From assembly GCF_028737315.1 (NCBI RefSeq), contig NZ_JAQZAO010000005.1, positions 310,001 to 374,000 on the forward strand: DNA of 64,000 bases, given 5' to 3'. Under the pieces are notes generated by a model that was given only the letters and a program-made list of their open reading frames with translations, did not search any database and had not been told where the DNA came from. This document shows positions 30,016 to 38,782 of this stretch, piece after piece. The stretch's first letter is position 1. Every line of letters begins with the position of its first letter. The stretch comes from Actinomycetospora lemnae (GTDB lineage Bacteria; Actinomycetota; Actinomycetes; Mycobacteriales; Pseudonocardiaceae). The position numbers were made by a program, and so were the translations under genes.

Positions 30016-30965
30016 ACCCAGTACGCGACGCGGGAGCGGTAGTTGCGCAGCGCGATCAGCGCGAGCGTCCACCCGACGACCGTGATCCCACCGGCGACGG
30101 CCCAGTGGGTCCAGCTCTGCATCTGGCCCACGAGCGGCGCCCGGAAGATCTCGATGAAGTGGTAGAAGGGGTTCAGCTTCGCCAGCTGCTCGATGATCGC
30201 CTTGATGCTGCCCGGCTCGCCGCCGCGCAGCAGGTCGGTGGTCCAGATGATCGGCGTCATCGTGAAGAACAGCTGCATGAAGCTGCCGACCACCGGCGGG
30301 ATGTCGCGGAAGCGCGCCGAGATGATGCCGAACAGCAGCGTCACCCACATGCCGTTGATGACGATGAGCACGAACGCCGGGATCGCGAGCAGCGCCCACC
30401 AGCTCAGGCCCGGGTGCAGGACGCCGGGCAGGTCCGCGGTGCCCGGCACGATGTTGACCATGCGGTAGGGCTCGTCGAGCTGGCGGAAGAAGATCGCGAG
30501 CACCACGACGTAGACGACGACGTTGTGCGCGAAGAAGAGGATCTGCCGCCACACCGTGCGGAAGACGTAGATCATCAGCGGCGCCGGCAGGAAGCGGATG
30601 AGGCCCTCGTTGGCGATGAAGGTCTCGGTGCCCTCCAGCACGCAGGCGCTGATGAAGTACCAGATCATGAAGCCGACGGTCACGTACGGCATGAACGTGC
30701 CGATGGGCTGGCCGAACAGCTGCGAGTAGAGCCCGCCGAGCGCGGCGGCGGTGACCGCCATGCTGATCGTGATCCACAGCGGCCCGATCACCGAGCGGCG
30801 GTAGCGCTGCTTGATGTCCTGCCAGCCGAGGTGGCCCCACAGCTCGCGCTGCGCGACCGCGGCCCGGATGTCCCCGAACGCACGTCCCCAGCTGCGCGGG
30901 GACGGCGCGTGCTCCACGGGCGCCGAGTCGTCGGCGTCCTGGCGCGCGAGTGCGGGGACGGCCAC
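30012..30965 (-). CDS. rfbD: Galactan ABC exporter, permease subunit (RfbD/Wzm)
   Basis: ABC-2 type membrane subunit, 317 aa. The amphipathic segment before the first helix, LWGHLGWQDIKQRYRRSVIGPLW, is the family signature; six membrane segments follow, among them VTVGFMIWYFISACVLEG, ILFFAHNVVVYVVVLAIFF, and FMQLFFTMTPIIWTTDLL, then LNPFYHFIEIFRAPL. With the ATPase it should form the flippase for decaprenyl-PP-linked galactan made by GlfT1/GlfT2. GTG 30965 start; first gene of a permease-ATPase-glfT1 operon with 4-bp overlaps at both joints. Confidence 0.94.
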   Translation of the reverse strand: MAVPALARQDADDSAPVEHAPSPRSWGRAFGDIRAAVAQRELWGHLGWQDIKQRYRRSVIGPLWITISMAVTAAALGGLYSQLFGQPIGTFMPYVTVGFMIWYFISACVLEGTETFIANEGLIRFLPAPLMIYVFRTVWRQILFFAHNVVVYVVVLAIFFRQLDEPYRMVNIVPGTADLPGVLHPGLSWWALLAIPAFVLIVINGMWVTLLFGIISARFRDIPPVVGSFMQLFFTMTPIIWTTDLLRGGEPGSIKAIIEQLAKLNPFYHFIEIFRAPLVGQMQSWTHWAVAGGITVVGWTLALIALRNYRSRVAYWV

Positions 30966-31045
30966 GAGGCGTGAGCGTACCTGCGCGGGTGGCCGGTCCC
31001 GGTGGACCGGCTCCCGCAGTGGCCCGCCTCTCGTTCCCTCGCCCG

Positions 31046-31642
31046 TCAGAGGTACTGGCCCGTGGCCTGGCCGCCTGCCGCGCCGGCACCGGACCCGGCG
31101 GGCAGCCCGCGGCGCATCTGCTCGAGCTGCACCTTCGCCGCCATCTGCTGGGCGACGAGCGCGGTCTGGATGCCGTGGAACAGGCCCTCGAGCCAGCCGA
31201 CGAGCTGGGCCTGGGCGATGCGCAGCTCGCCGGCCGACGGGGGCTCCTCGGCGGAGAACGGCTCGATGAGGCGGCCGAGCTCCTCGCGCAGCTCCGGGGC
31301 GAGCGCGGACTCGAGCTCGCGCAGCGACGAGGCGTGGATCTCCCGCAAGCGCCCGCGGCTCGCGTCGTCGAGGTCGGCCTCGCGGACCTCCTCGAGCAGC
31401 TGCTTGATCATCATGCCGATGCGCATGACCTTCGCGGGCTCCTCGACGGCCTCCGAGAGGTCCTCGCGCCGCTCGGCCGGCGCCTCACCCTCGTGACCGC
31501 CGGCGTCGTCGGCCCCCGCGCCGGCCGCGTGGCCGTCGTCGGGGACCCGCACGGTACCGACCGGCTGCCCGTCCGGGCCGACGACCATGACCTGGTCGCC
31601 GCGGGTGGGCGCGGAGGGACGGTTCCCGGGTGCCTCGCTCAT
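31046..31642 (-). CDS. bpa: Bacterial proteasome activator (Bpa/PafE-like)
   Basis: A 198-aa homologue of Rv3780 (Bpa/PafE), the ATP-independent ring activator of the 20S proteasome. The acidic N-terminal third is followed by helical segments VEEPAKVMRIGMMIKQLLEEV, SRGRLREIHASSLRELESAL and GWLEGLFHGIQTALVAQQM. The C-terminus ends GQYL, the docking motif that inserts in the proteasome alpha-ring pockets. ATG 31642 fits the family N-terminus (MSEAPGNRPS). It sits beside the galactan exporter, as in mycobacteria. Confidence 0.92.
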   Translation of the reverse strand: MSEAPGNRPSAPTRGDQVMVVGPDGQPVGTVRVPDDGHAAGAGADDAGGHEGEAPAERREDLSEAVEEPAKVMRIGMMIKQLLEEVREADLDDASRGRLREIHASSLRELESALAPELREELGRLIEPFSAEEPPSAGELRIAQAQLVGWLEGLFHGIQTALVAQQMAAKVQLEQMRRGLPAGSGAGAAGGQATGQYL

Positions 31643-31761
31643 GCCTCCATCCTCCACACAGCGGCGTGTGGCGCCCGCCCGGCGCCCGCCCACCGCCTGC
31701 TGCCGTCAGCTGAGCTGACCGCCGTCGTCGGCCCGCACGGCGCTCCGTACCCTCCGAAGGC

Positions 31762-32979
31762 ATGACGTTCGACGTCGCTCGGGTCCGTGGGCTGGTGCCT
31801 GCGCTGGGTGACGGATGGGTGCACCTGGACGGCCCGACGGGCATGCAGGTCCCCGAACAGGTGGCGACGGCCGTCTCCTCGGCACTCCGCGCACCCGTCT
31901 CCCGGCCCGGCGGGGTCTTCCCGGCCTCGCAGCGCGGCGGCGCCATCGTCGAGGCCGCCCGGCGCGCGGTCGCGGACCTCGTGGGCGCCGACCCCAAGGG
32001 CGTCGTCCTCGGGCCCGGGCCCGCGCCGCTGCTCGAGCGGCTCGCCGACGCCCTGGGCGCCGACTGGGACCTCGGCGACGAGGTCGTCGTCTCCCGCCTC
32101 GACGACGCCGCGAACGTCGCGCCGTGGGAGCGGGCGGCGCAGCGCGCGGGCGGGCGGCTGCGCACCGCCGAGATCGACGTCGAGACCTGCGAGCTGCCGA
32201 GCTGGCAGTTCGACGAGCTCCTGGGCGAGCGCACCCGGGTCGTCGCGATCACCGCGGCGGATCCCGCGATCGGCACGCGCACCGAGGTCGCCGCGATCGC
32301 GCGCAAGGTCCACGCCCTGCCGCACCGCGGCGCCGGGGTCGAGCCCCTGATGGTCGTCGACGCGAGCGCGGCCGCGCCGTTCCTGCCGCTGGACCTCGAC
32401 ACGATGGGCGCCGACGTCATGGTGCTCTCGGCCGCGGCGTGGGGCGGGCCGCCGGTCGGCGCGCTGGTGTTCCGCAACCCCGACCTGCTCGACCGCCTGC
32501 CCGCGGCCTCGCTCGACTCCTCCGCCAAGGGCCCCGAGCGCCTCGAGGTCGGCGACGCGCCGTACGCCCTGCTCGCCGGGCTCGTCGCGTCGATCGACTA
32601 CCTCGCCGACCTCGACGACCACGCCGCCGGCCCCCGCCGCGACCGCGTGCTGACGTCGATGAGCTCCGTGCGCAGCCACCAGGACGAGCTGACCGCCTAC
32701 CTGGTCTCCGAGCTGCGCTTCCTGCCCGGCGTCATGGTCATCGGCGAGCCCCCGCGCCGCATCCCGGTCGTCGCCTTCACCGTGGCCGGGCGCACGGCCC
32801 GCGAGGTCGCCGAGCGCGTCGCCGAGCACGGCGTCTGCGTGCTCACCGACACCGGCGACGCCGGCGCGCTGGAGGTGCTGGGCGGGGCGGAGGTCGGCGG
32901 CGTCGTGCGCGTCGGCCTCGCGCACTACACCACCCGCGCCGAGATCGACACGCTCGTCAGCGCCCTCGCCCGCCTCTGA
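31762..32979 (+). CDS. Class V aminotransferase homologue lacking the PLP lysine (Rv3778c-like)
   Basis: A 405-aa protein with the fold-type I layout of cysteine desulfurases and class V aminotransferases: WVHLDGPTGMQVPE near the start, a substrate/PLP region VVVSRLDDAANVAPW, VDASAAAPFLPLDLD at the PLP-Asp strand, and C-terminal VRVGLAHYTTRAEID. At the position where active members have S-x-H-K, this protein reads LSAAAWGGPPVGALVF, so the Schiff-base lysine is absent. I recall the same substitution in M. tuberculosis Rv3778c, so it is probably a conserved non-catalytic subfamily. ATG 31762 is divergent from bpa. Confidence 0.85.
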   Translation: MTFDVARVRGLVPALGDGWVHLDGPTGMQVPEQVATAVSSALRAPVSRPGGVFPASQRGGAIVEAARRAVADLVGADPKGVVLGPGPAPLLERLADALGADWDLGDEVVVSRLDDAANVAPWERAAQRAGGRLRTAEIDVETCELPSWQFDELLGERTRVVAITAADPAIGTRTEVAAIARKVHALPHRGAGVEPLMVVDASAAAPFLPLDLDTMGADVMVLSAAAWGGPPVGALVFRNPDLLDRLPAASLDSSAKGPERLEVGDAPYALLAGLVASIDYLADLDDHAAGPRRDRVLTSMSSVRSHQDELTAYLVSELRFLPGVMVIGEPPRRIPVVAFTVAGRTAREVAERVAEHGVCVLTDTGDAGALEVLGGAEVGGVVRVGLAHYTTRAEIDTLVSALARL

Positions 32980-32986
32980 CCGGGAC

Positions 32987-33997
32987 TCAGCCGCCCAGCA
33001 CCCCGTCCTCGTCCTGCACGACGAGCACGAGCTTGCCGACGACCCCGCCCGCGTCGAGCGCCTCGTGGGCCCGGGACGCCTCGGCGACGGGGAGGTACTC
33101 GTGGATCACCGGGCGGATGCGGCCCTGGCCCACCAGCGGCCAGAGGTCGTCGCGCGTGGCGGCGACGATCGCGCCCTTGCCGTCGGGGCCCTCGACGGGC
33201 CGGCCGCGCAGGGTCGTGGTGCTGATCGAGAGCCGCCGACCGAGCATGGCGCCGAGGTTGATCTCGGTCTTCGCGCCGCCCATGAGCCCGATGATCACGA
33301 GACGCCCGCCGGTCGCCAGCGAGGCGAGGTTCGCCTTGAGCATCGAGGCGCCCATGTTGTCGAGGATGACGTCGACGCCGCGGTCGTCGGTGGCCTTGTC
33401 GACCTCGGTCTTCAGGTCGTCGTGGTAGTCGATCGCGAGATCGGCGCCGAGGTCCAGGCAGGTCTGCAGGCGCTCCGGCGAGCCCGCCGTCGCGATCACC
33501 CGGGCGCCGAGCGCCTTGCCGACCTGGATCGCGTGGGTACCGATGCCACCCGACCCGCCGTGCACGAGCAGCGTCTCGCCCTCGCGCAGGTGCCCGGTCA
33601 TGGCGAGGTTCGACCACACCGTGCAGGCGACCTCGGGCAGCCCGCCCGCGTCGGTCAGCGACACGCCGTCGGGCACCGGGAGCAGCTGGACCGCCGGGAC
33701 CGCGACCTTCTCGGCGTAGCCGCCGCCGGCCAGCAGCGCGCAGACCTCGTCGCCCACCGACCAGCCCGTCACCCCGGCGCCCAGCGCCGAGATCCGGCCC
33801 GAGCACTCCAGGCCCGGGATCTCCGACGCGCCGGGCGGCGGCGGGTAGTTGCCCTGGCGCTGCATGACGTCGGCGCGGTTGACCGCCGAGGCGACGACGT
33901 CGACGACGACCTCGCCCTCGCCGGGCTCCGGGTCGGGGTGCTCGACCCACTCGAGGACCTCGGGACCGCCGGGCTCGCGGATGCTGATCGCGTACAC
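32987..33997 (-). CDS. NAD(P)H-quinone oxidoreductase (zinc-free MDR family, Rv3777-like)
   Basis: A 336-aa medium-chain dehydrogenase of the quinone oxidoreductase/PIG3 type. N-terminal GroES-like half: AVNRADVMQRQGNYPPPPGAS and PGLECSGRI; NADPH-binding half: LLVHGGSGGIGTHAIQVGKALGAR. Structural and catalytic zinc cysteines are absent, as in this subfamily. LKANLASLATGGRLVIIGLMGG and the ending GKLVLVV are standard. GTG 33997; the stop is 7 bp from the convergent aminotransferase gene. The divergent marR lies 79 bp away and could regulate it. Confidence 0.92.
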   Translation of the reverse strand: MYAISIREPGGPEVLEWVEHPDPEPGEGEVVVDVVASAVNRADVMQRQGNYPPPPGASEIPGLECSGRISALGAGVTGWSVGDEVCALLAGGGYAEKVAVPAVQLLPVPDGVSLTDAGGLPEVACTVWSNLAMTGHLREGETLLVHGGSGGIGTHAIQVGKALGARVIATAGSPERLQTCLDLGADLAIDYHDDLKTEVDKATDDRGVDVILDNMGASMLKANLASLATGGRLVIIGLMGGAKTEINLGAMLGRRLSISTTTLRGRPVEGPDGKGAIVAATRDDLWPLVGQGRIRPVIHEYLPVAEASRAHEALDAGGVVGKLVLVVQDEDGVLGG

Positions 33998-34040
33998 GAG
34001 GCGCGACGCTAGCGCCGACGACGCGCCGCCGCCGCGTCCC

Positions 34041-34062
34041 GTACCGCGAGTACGTGTCTCGC
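34041..34062. promoter_or_regulatory. Candidate MarR operator in the oxidoreductase/marR divergent region
   Basis: gtac-ccgcgagtac: two gtac half-sites at 34041-34044 and 34050-34053 overlap a second dyad gcgag/ctcgc (34046-34062), just upstream of a possible -10 (actatcct) and 15 nt before the marR ATG. MarR proteins usually bind such sites between divergent genes. Confidence 0.4.
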
Positions 34063-34076
34063 ACTATCCTGCGGGG

Positions 34077-34544
34077 ATGGCCGAGCAGGAGCCGCGCTGG
34101 CTCGACCCCGTCGAGTGGCACGCGTGGCGCAACTACATCGCGGGCCAGGCCCTCCTCGCGGGCCGGCTCAACCGCGAGCTGTCGGACGCCCACGGGCTCT
34201 CCCTCGCCGACTACGAGATCCTGGTCCGGCTCTCCGAGCAGCAGGACCACCGGATGCGGATGAGCCTGCTCGCGGAGGAGGTCGTCGCGTCGAAGTCGCG
34301 GCTCTCCCACCAGGTCTCCCGGCTCGAGGCCGACGACCTCGTCCGTCGCGAGCTGTGCCCGTCCGACGGCCGCGGCGTCTTCGCCGTCCTCACCGAGCAC
34401 GGCTTCGACGTGCTGCGCCGCGCCGCGCCCGACCACCTCGAGGGCGTCCGCGCCCACTTCGTCGACCTGCTCGACGACCACGAGCGCAAGGTCATCGGCG
34501 ACGTGTTCGAGCGGGTGCAGACCAAGCTGCGCGCCGACTCCTGA
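34077..34544 (+). CDS. MarR family transcriptional regulator
   Basis: A 155-aa winged-helix regulator. Helix LNRELSDAHGLSLADYEILVRLSEQ is the classic start of the MarR DNA-binding region; MSLLAEEVVASKSRLSHQVSRLEADDLVRRE is the recognition helix and the wing leads with CPSDGRGVFAVLTEHG. Dimerisation helices flank it. ATG 34077 follows GCGGGG. Divergent from the quinone oxidoreductase, suggesting redox or xenobiotic control of that gene; ligand unknown. Confidence 0.9.
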   Translation: MAEQEPRWLDPVEWHAWRNYIAGQALLAGRLNRELSDAHGLSLADYEILVRLSEQQDHRMRMSLLAEEVVASKSRLSHQVSRLEADDLVRRELCPSDGRGVFAVLTEHGFDVLRRAAPDHLEGVRAHFVDLLDDHERKVIGDVFERVQTKLRADS

Positions 34545-34565
34545 CCGGCCCTTACCCTGGCCCGC

Positions 34566-34650
34566 GGAAGCGTGGCAGAGCGGCCGATTGCATCCGCCTT
34601 GAAAGCGGACGTCACGAGAGTGACCGGGGGTTCGAATCCCCCCGCTTCCG
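34566..34650 (+). tRNA. tRNA-Ser (anticodon TGA)
   Basis: 85-nt class II tRNA. Acceptor ggaagcg pairs with cgcttcc, followed by discriminator G; the T-arm is ccggg-ggttcgaat-cccc and the anticodon loop cttgaaa reads TGA. A long variable arm (cgtcacgagagtgac) is typical of serine tRNA. CCA is not encoded. Its 3' two-thirds serve as the integration site for the following element. Confidence 0.95.
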
Positions 34651-34654
34651 CAGG
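34598..34654 (+). repeat. Attachment site, left copy (tRNA-Ser 3' part)
   Basis: 57-bp sequence from the anticodon loop through the tRNA 3' end plus cagg, identical to 39248-39304. Similarity continues with three mismatches over 18 further bases. This copy keeps the tRNA intact. Confidence 0.93.
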
Positions 34655-34724
34655 TGAGAGCCGGTGCGGACGTTCTTCACGGCTCATCGGTGATCCAGTG
34701 ACAGCGGTCGATGACAGCAACGGG

Positions 34725-35225
34725 TCACTCCTTGGGCTGGTCGTTGGTGGGCGTGCCGAGCTGGTCGTCGAGCAGGCCGAGAGCCTCACGCTGGCTGTCG
34801 AGGCTGACGTGGCCGTACACGTTCATGGTCATTTCGATGGCCGAGTGGCCGACGATCTCCATGACGATCCGGGGGTTCACCCCGAGCGAGAGCAGCAGCG
34901 TCACGCAGGTGTGGCGCATGTCGTGGAGGCGGACCCGGCGGAAGCCGTGCTTGGCGCACAGGTCCACGAACAGCCGTGAGACGTAGGACGGCTCGAGCGG
35001 CGTCCCGACGCCGGTGGTGAACACGTACTCGGTGTCCTGCCAGCGCAGCCGGCCGGCGTTGGCCCGCTCCTTCGCCTGCCGGTCGCCGTGGGCGCGCAGC
35101 ACGTGGACGCAGATCGGGGGCAGCGGCACCGTGCGCGTCGAGCGCCGTGTCTTGGTCGGCAGCTCCCGCAGCTCGCCCTCCACGCGCTGGAGCCCCCGTG
35201 CGATCTTGAGCGCGGGACTGCACCG
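34725..35225 (-). pseudogene. Tyrosine integrase, N-terminally truncated
   Basis: C-terminal catalytic part of a phage-type tyrosine recombinase. Present: LKIARGLQRVEGELRELPTK and RRSTRTVPLPP (beta-hairpin before the active site), HDMRHTCVTLLLSLGVNPR (H-x-x-R box), GHSAIEMTMNVYGHV (second His and the nucleophilic Tyr). Absent: the SAM-like core-binding domain and the first catalytic Arg box; the frame closes at a TAG at 35226-35228. Intact relatives are about 380-420 aa, whereas at most 166 codons remain. Possible restart at GTG 35183 would give 152 aa but could not catalyse recombination. It is adjacent to the attachment site, as expected for int. Confidence 0.9.
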
Positions 35226-36008
35226 CTACTACAAGGCTCATGGCTGGTCTCACGTCCGCAAAGTCGACGCGCCGTGGCGCCCGTCAGGCGCGCTCTTCCA
35301 ACGCCCTGCCCTGAGATCGACGGTCTATCCCGATTGATGCGTTCACGTCCACGATTCTGCTGGCCGACAAGCCGTACGTCGTCGTCTGGAAACTCCCGGC
35401 GCGCCTCCTCCTAAGGCAGGGGGCGTCGACCAGGTCTGCCATATCCTCGACCACGCCGATCTCAACCTGTGTCGGAAGGCTCGCGCCAGACTCGACCGGC
35501 AGGCCTGAGTGGCGAGAAGCCTTCGCGTGCCGTGTAACTTGCGAGACGACGACAGCGTGGCATGGACGCCCGGAGTCAGAGGGGGCCGTCTCGTGTCCGG
35601 GCCTTTCGGCCTAGTTTCGGGACGGTCTTTCGGCCCTGCAAGCTGGGGACTTTGCTCAGTTCCCTTTCAGCCCACAACGCGCGACAACCGTTCGCACGTA
35701 CGCGTGCGGGGGAGAACGCGATGATTGAACGACCCAAATTTGGTGCAGGCCGTCTAGTGCAAGGCGAATTGCAGCGACTACCACCGGTGCAGCTGCGACG
35801 TCAGAATGGGTTCGGTCCACAATAAGTCGTCATTGAGAGCATTGCGTTTGCACCGCCCCCGGGTGCCCTTCCTCAATCGCATCCAGATGGCGACAACATG
35901 TGACCCGGTCCGGCGAGCCTTGCCCGTCAACAGCACCCGCCTGCGGCTCGAGGACCTCCGCGTGGCCTCGGTGGGCGCCGCGTTGAGCATCGAAGGAGGA
36001 GTATTGTC
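35226..36008. other. Non-coding or degenerate stretch within the element
   Basis: About 780 bp of lower GC without a convincing gene. A short frame at 35721-35825 (ATG after gggggaga, 34 codons ending GFGPQ) is possible but unsupported. The left part presumably once held the rest of the integrase. The right end carries the strong AAGGAGGA ribosome site for the next gene. Confidence 0.55.
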
Positions 36009-36869
36009 ATGAACGAGGCACTCATCTCGCAAGCCGTGACCGCCGTCGGAGTGTTCATCGCGGCTGTGACACTGGTTTCAACAGTCGCGATGTACTTCTA
36101 TAGAATGCAGTACGACCGCGCACTTAAGATGAAGTCCCAGCTTACGGTTTTCGAGAATCACATTGTTCGGTTGGCTGAGATGCTCGACCGGGACTTTGCT
36201 GATGACATCGCCTCAACGGTGGTCGATGAGAGTCGTTTCGACGAATTCTTCAAGTCGTTGTACGACGCTCTCCCGGATTCGGATGAGTTTCAGAAACGCG
36301 CAGACGAGTTTATCGACAAGGTGGGCATATTTCCGGTTATACATACAAAAGGTACGAAGGTCTATGAAGATCTGCTGTCACGAACCGCAGATATCGCGTC
36401 TTGCTATCGTCAAAGCTATCCCGCGCTGTTTCGGGTGATGTGGACGTCTCACACGTTGTTCAGTCTGGCTCTCCGCAACTATAGGCGAGAGGCGAGAGAT
36501 GAAGGCAATTGGCAAGAGATCCTCTCGGGCACTTATTTCGCGAAGGGTGAGTTTAGTAGCGTTCGGCGACTTCGCATCGAGTTTGCCGCTCATCTTCGGC
36601 GAACGTACCTGAGGTTTCCCGAGGGCATGCTTGACGCTCTATTACACATGAATCACCTGGTCATGAAGGCCTACCTCGACCTCAGTCCGCTCAGGTTGAC
36701 TCGGCAAGCAACTAGGGAAAAGCGGGTTGACATGCAACCCATGGAGGCAACTCAGGAGTATGCGCAGGACCTAGTGCATGCGCGAGTCGGCTTGGAAACT
36801 ATCTTGTCCCGAGATGACCAGCTAACTTATGAGGAGATCATCGAACGCTTCGAGAGGGCGGTATCCTAA
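36009..36869 (+). CDS. Unrecognised membrane-anchored protein, element cargo
   Basis: A 286-aa protein I do not recognise. A single N-terminal helix (AVTAVGVFIAAVTLVSTVAMYFY, roughly residues 10-32) is followed by a long soluble, mostly helical region rich in charged residues (for example MQYDRALKMKSQLTVFENHIVRLAEML and RLRIEFAAHLRRTYLRFPEG; segments, not one motif). Its codon use is near neutral at third positions with many A/T-ending codons, in sharp contrast to the host, pointing to recent acquisition. ATG 36009 has an ideal AAGGAGGA 8 nt upstream. The 3' end overlaps the convergent rep tail by 48 bp. Such single-cargo membrane proteins in integrative elements are sometimes phage-defence or exclusion factors; that is only a guess. 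Confidence 0.75.
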   Translation: MNEALISQAVTAVGVFIAAVTLVSTVAMYFYRMQYDRALKMKSQLTVFENHIVRLAEMLDRDFADDIASTVVDESRFDEFFKSLYDALPDSDEFQKRADEFIDKVGIFPVIHTKGTKVYEDLLSRTADIASCYRQSYPALFRVMWTSHTLFSLALRNYRREARDEGNWQEILSGTYFAKGEFSSVRRLRIEFAAHLRRTYLRFPEGMLDALLHMNHLVMKAYLDLSPLRLTRQATREKRVDMQPMEATQEYAQDLVHARVGLETILSRDDQLTYEEIIERFERAVS

Positions 36870-38228
36870 TTTGCTCTGTGTGTTGTAATGAAGCTTGCGT
36901 TCCTCAAGCCACTGATAGGCGCCAGCCAGGCCTTGTGTCTCAGCGATTTCGAATAATTTTAGCTGTCCGGCCCCTGTGCTGAGCCAGACCCACGTATCAA
37001 CCGCCAAGCCGAGTCGTACATCTGCTTCCTGGTCCTCGTCGACAATCTCCTCGTCCGTCGCGTCTTGGCCTAGGCTGGCGAGCGCGGAGATCGCGTTGGC
37101 CGCGTGACCAAGTGAGTTGGCGGCAGCCGTCGGAGGCTTCCTCCCACTCCCACCAGCGAGCCAGGCAGTGGCCTCGTAGGTGTCGACGGCATGGGCGAGG
37201 AGTTGCATGGGGGTGCGGCCGCCCTGACTGCGGCCGTGCTTGTCGGCGGCGCCGGTGACTTCGTGGGCCATCTTGGTGAAGTAGTCGGCCAGGTCGCCCT
37301 CGCCGAGCTGGGCCTTGCGCAGGTCCCAGCCGTGCTCGTCGGAAGCGTCGAACCCCTTGCGCTCCAACGCACGGCGCCAACGCCCGAACATGCGCGCGCC
37401 GACCCCGGCGGCGACGAGCTCGGCGGACACGTCGTCGGCGAAGCACAACAGGGCGTGGACGTGAACGTGCCACCCGTTGGCGCCGTCGGTGACCTCCACG
37501 ACTCGCGCCCAGCCGAGCAGGCCGCCGAACAGCGCGGAGTCCTTGACCCAGGTGGAGCCGGAGGTGACGGCGGCCCAGGCGTAGCCGAGCACGTCCCAGC
37601 AGCCCTCCTTCGCCTTGATCGCGGCGAGTTCGATCTCCTCGGCCTCGGCGGCGCGCTCGTCTACGTCCCACCCGTTGGCGTCGGCGACCTCACGGTCGGA
37701 GCGACGTTCCTCGAGCAGGTCTCGCCGCCGCCGCTCGGTGGTCGAGAGGCCGAGACGGTCGCCGCGGGCGTGGCGCATGGTGAGGGTGAACATGAATGCG
37801 CTGCCGCCGCGTTCGTGGACCGCGCGCATGACCGCGGCCAAGTCGTCGGCTCGGCGGGTGGCGACCTTGACCGCACATACCGGGCAGCTCCATACCGAGC
37901 CGCAGTGCTTGAGCCCGCCGTAGGCCGCCGAGTGGGTGCCGTCCTTGTTCGTGATCACCCCCAGCGTCGGGCCTGCGTCCGGTCCGCCGATCTTGTGGCC
38001 GCACTGCTGCACCCGCTTCAACTGCGAGACGCGGCGGAGCTGACGGCGGCGGGTCCAGCGGTCCCGGCGGCGAGCCTGGGAACGCTCCTGACGCTGCTGT
38101 TCGACGGACTCGGCACCCTTGCCCGCACCACCAGCACGCCCCGGGCCACGGCGGTTGGGGGTGTGGTCCTCGCGGCGGCGTCCAGGTCGAAGAGCTGTTG
38201 CCCCTTTACCGAGAACCCGCCCGCTCAC
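36822..38228 (-). pseudogene. Replication initiator (rolling-circle type Rep), with two compensating frameshifts
   Basis: A 468-codon frame encoding a Rep of integrative actinomycete plasmids. Conserved parts: Zn-finger-like CGSVWSCPVCAVKVATRR, FMFTLTMRHARGDRLGLS, the HUH motif GWHVHVHALLCF, and the catalytic Tyr region LADYFTKMAHE. Between about 37165 and 37075 the frame reads unrelated residues (GGSGRKPPTAAANS), while the neighbouring frame of the same strand reads ARWWEWEEASDGCRQLTWS, the expected conserved segment; the original frame resumes at LGQDATDEE. Two indels thus cancel, but destroy a conserved block. GTG 38228 overlaps the stop of the small membrane protein gene (GTGA). Confidence 0.85.
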
Positions 38229-38578
38229 CGGGCACCACCAGCGGTCAGAGCCGGCGCTGGCGCGCCGGCGTGGCCCGGCCCTGCCGGGCCACGCCTCCCC
38301 GCACCCCCAATGACTGCGTCGGGGGCGGGGCGGCGGACCCGGGCGGGCCAGGCCACCAGCCAGGCAGCGACAGCGAGGACCTGAACCACGGCGGCGACCA
38401 GGAGCAGCACGAGCCTCGGCCTCCGGCGGCCAGGCGCTCCGCCCTGGACCAGGGCACCGACCTCAGGAGAGCCCACCAGTGCGACGAGCTCGGGACAGTG
38501 GTGGTGGTCGGGGCGGGGCCTCACCCACGACGACGCGCCCGAGGACTGCCAGACCGCCCGCACAGCCGCAAGCGCCAT
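38225..38578 (-). CDS. Small membrane protein upstream of rep
   Basis: Up to 117 aa from ATG 38578; GTG 38476 would give 83 aa. One membrane helix RLVLLLVAAVVQVLAVAAWLV is followed by a basic Ala/Pro/Gly-rich tail. The stop overlaps the rep GTG (GTGA), showing translational coupling, and small membrane proteins next to rep are common in actinomycete integrative plasmids (transfer or spread genes). Sequence identity to a named family is not recognised. Confidence 0.55.
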   Translation of the reverse strand: MALAAVRAVWQSSGASSWVRPRPDHHHCPELVALVGSPEVGALVQGGAPGRRRPRLVLLLVAAVVQVLAVAAWLVAWPARVRRPAPDAVIGGAGRRGPAGPGHAGAPAPALTAGGAR

Positions 38579-38782
38579 CAGACAGCACAGCCGGCAATGG
38601 ACGACAGGGGCGCTTGCACCCGCACGAGCGGCCCGGCAGAGCAGAGCCCGCGCCGCCGAGGGAGAGACCTCGAAGCCGGCCCGCGGCGAAGGAGGTAACG
38701 CCGAACGGCTTCTACCGATTGTGATAGTGCGCACAGGTCTCCCGCCTGTTGCACCTTTCGGCATCCCAGGGGGGAAACGATC

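Noticed and set aside
35562-35825. An 87-codon gene in the element
   Set aside because: No ribosome site at the first start and no coding periodicity; only the last 34 codons have any start context.
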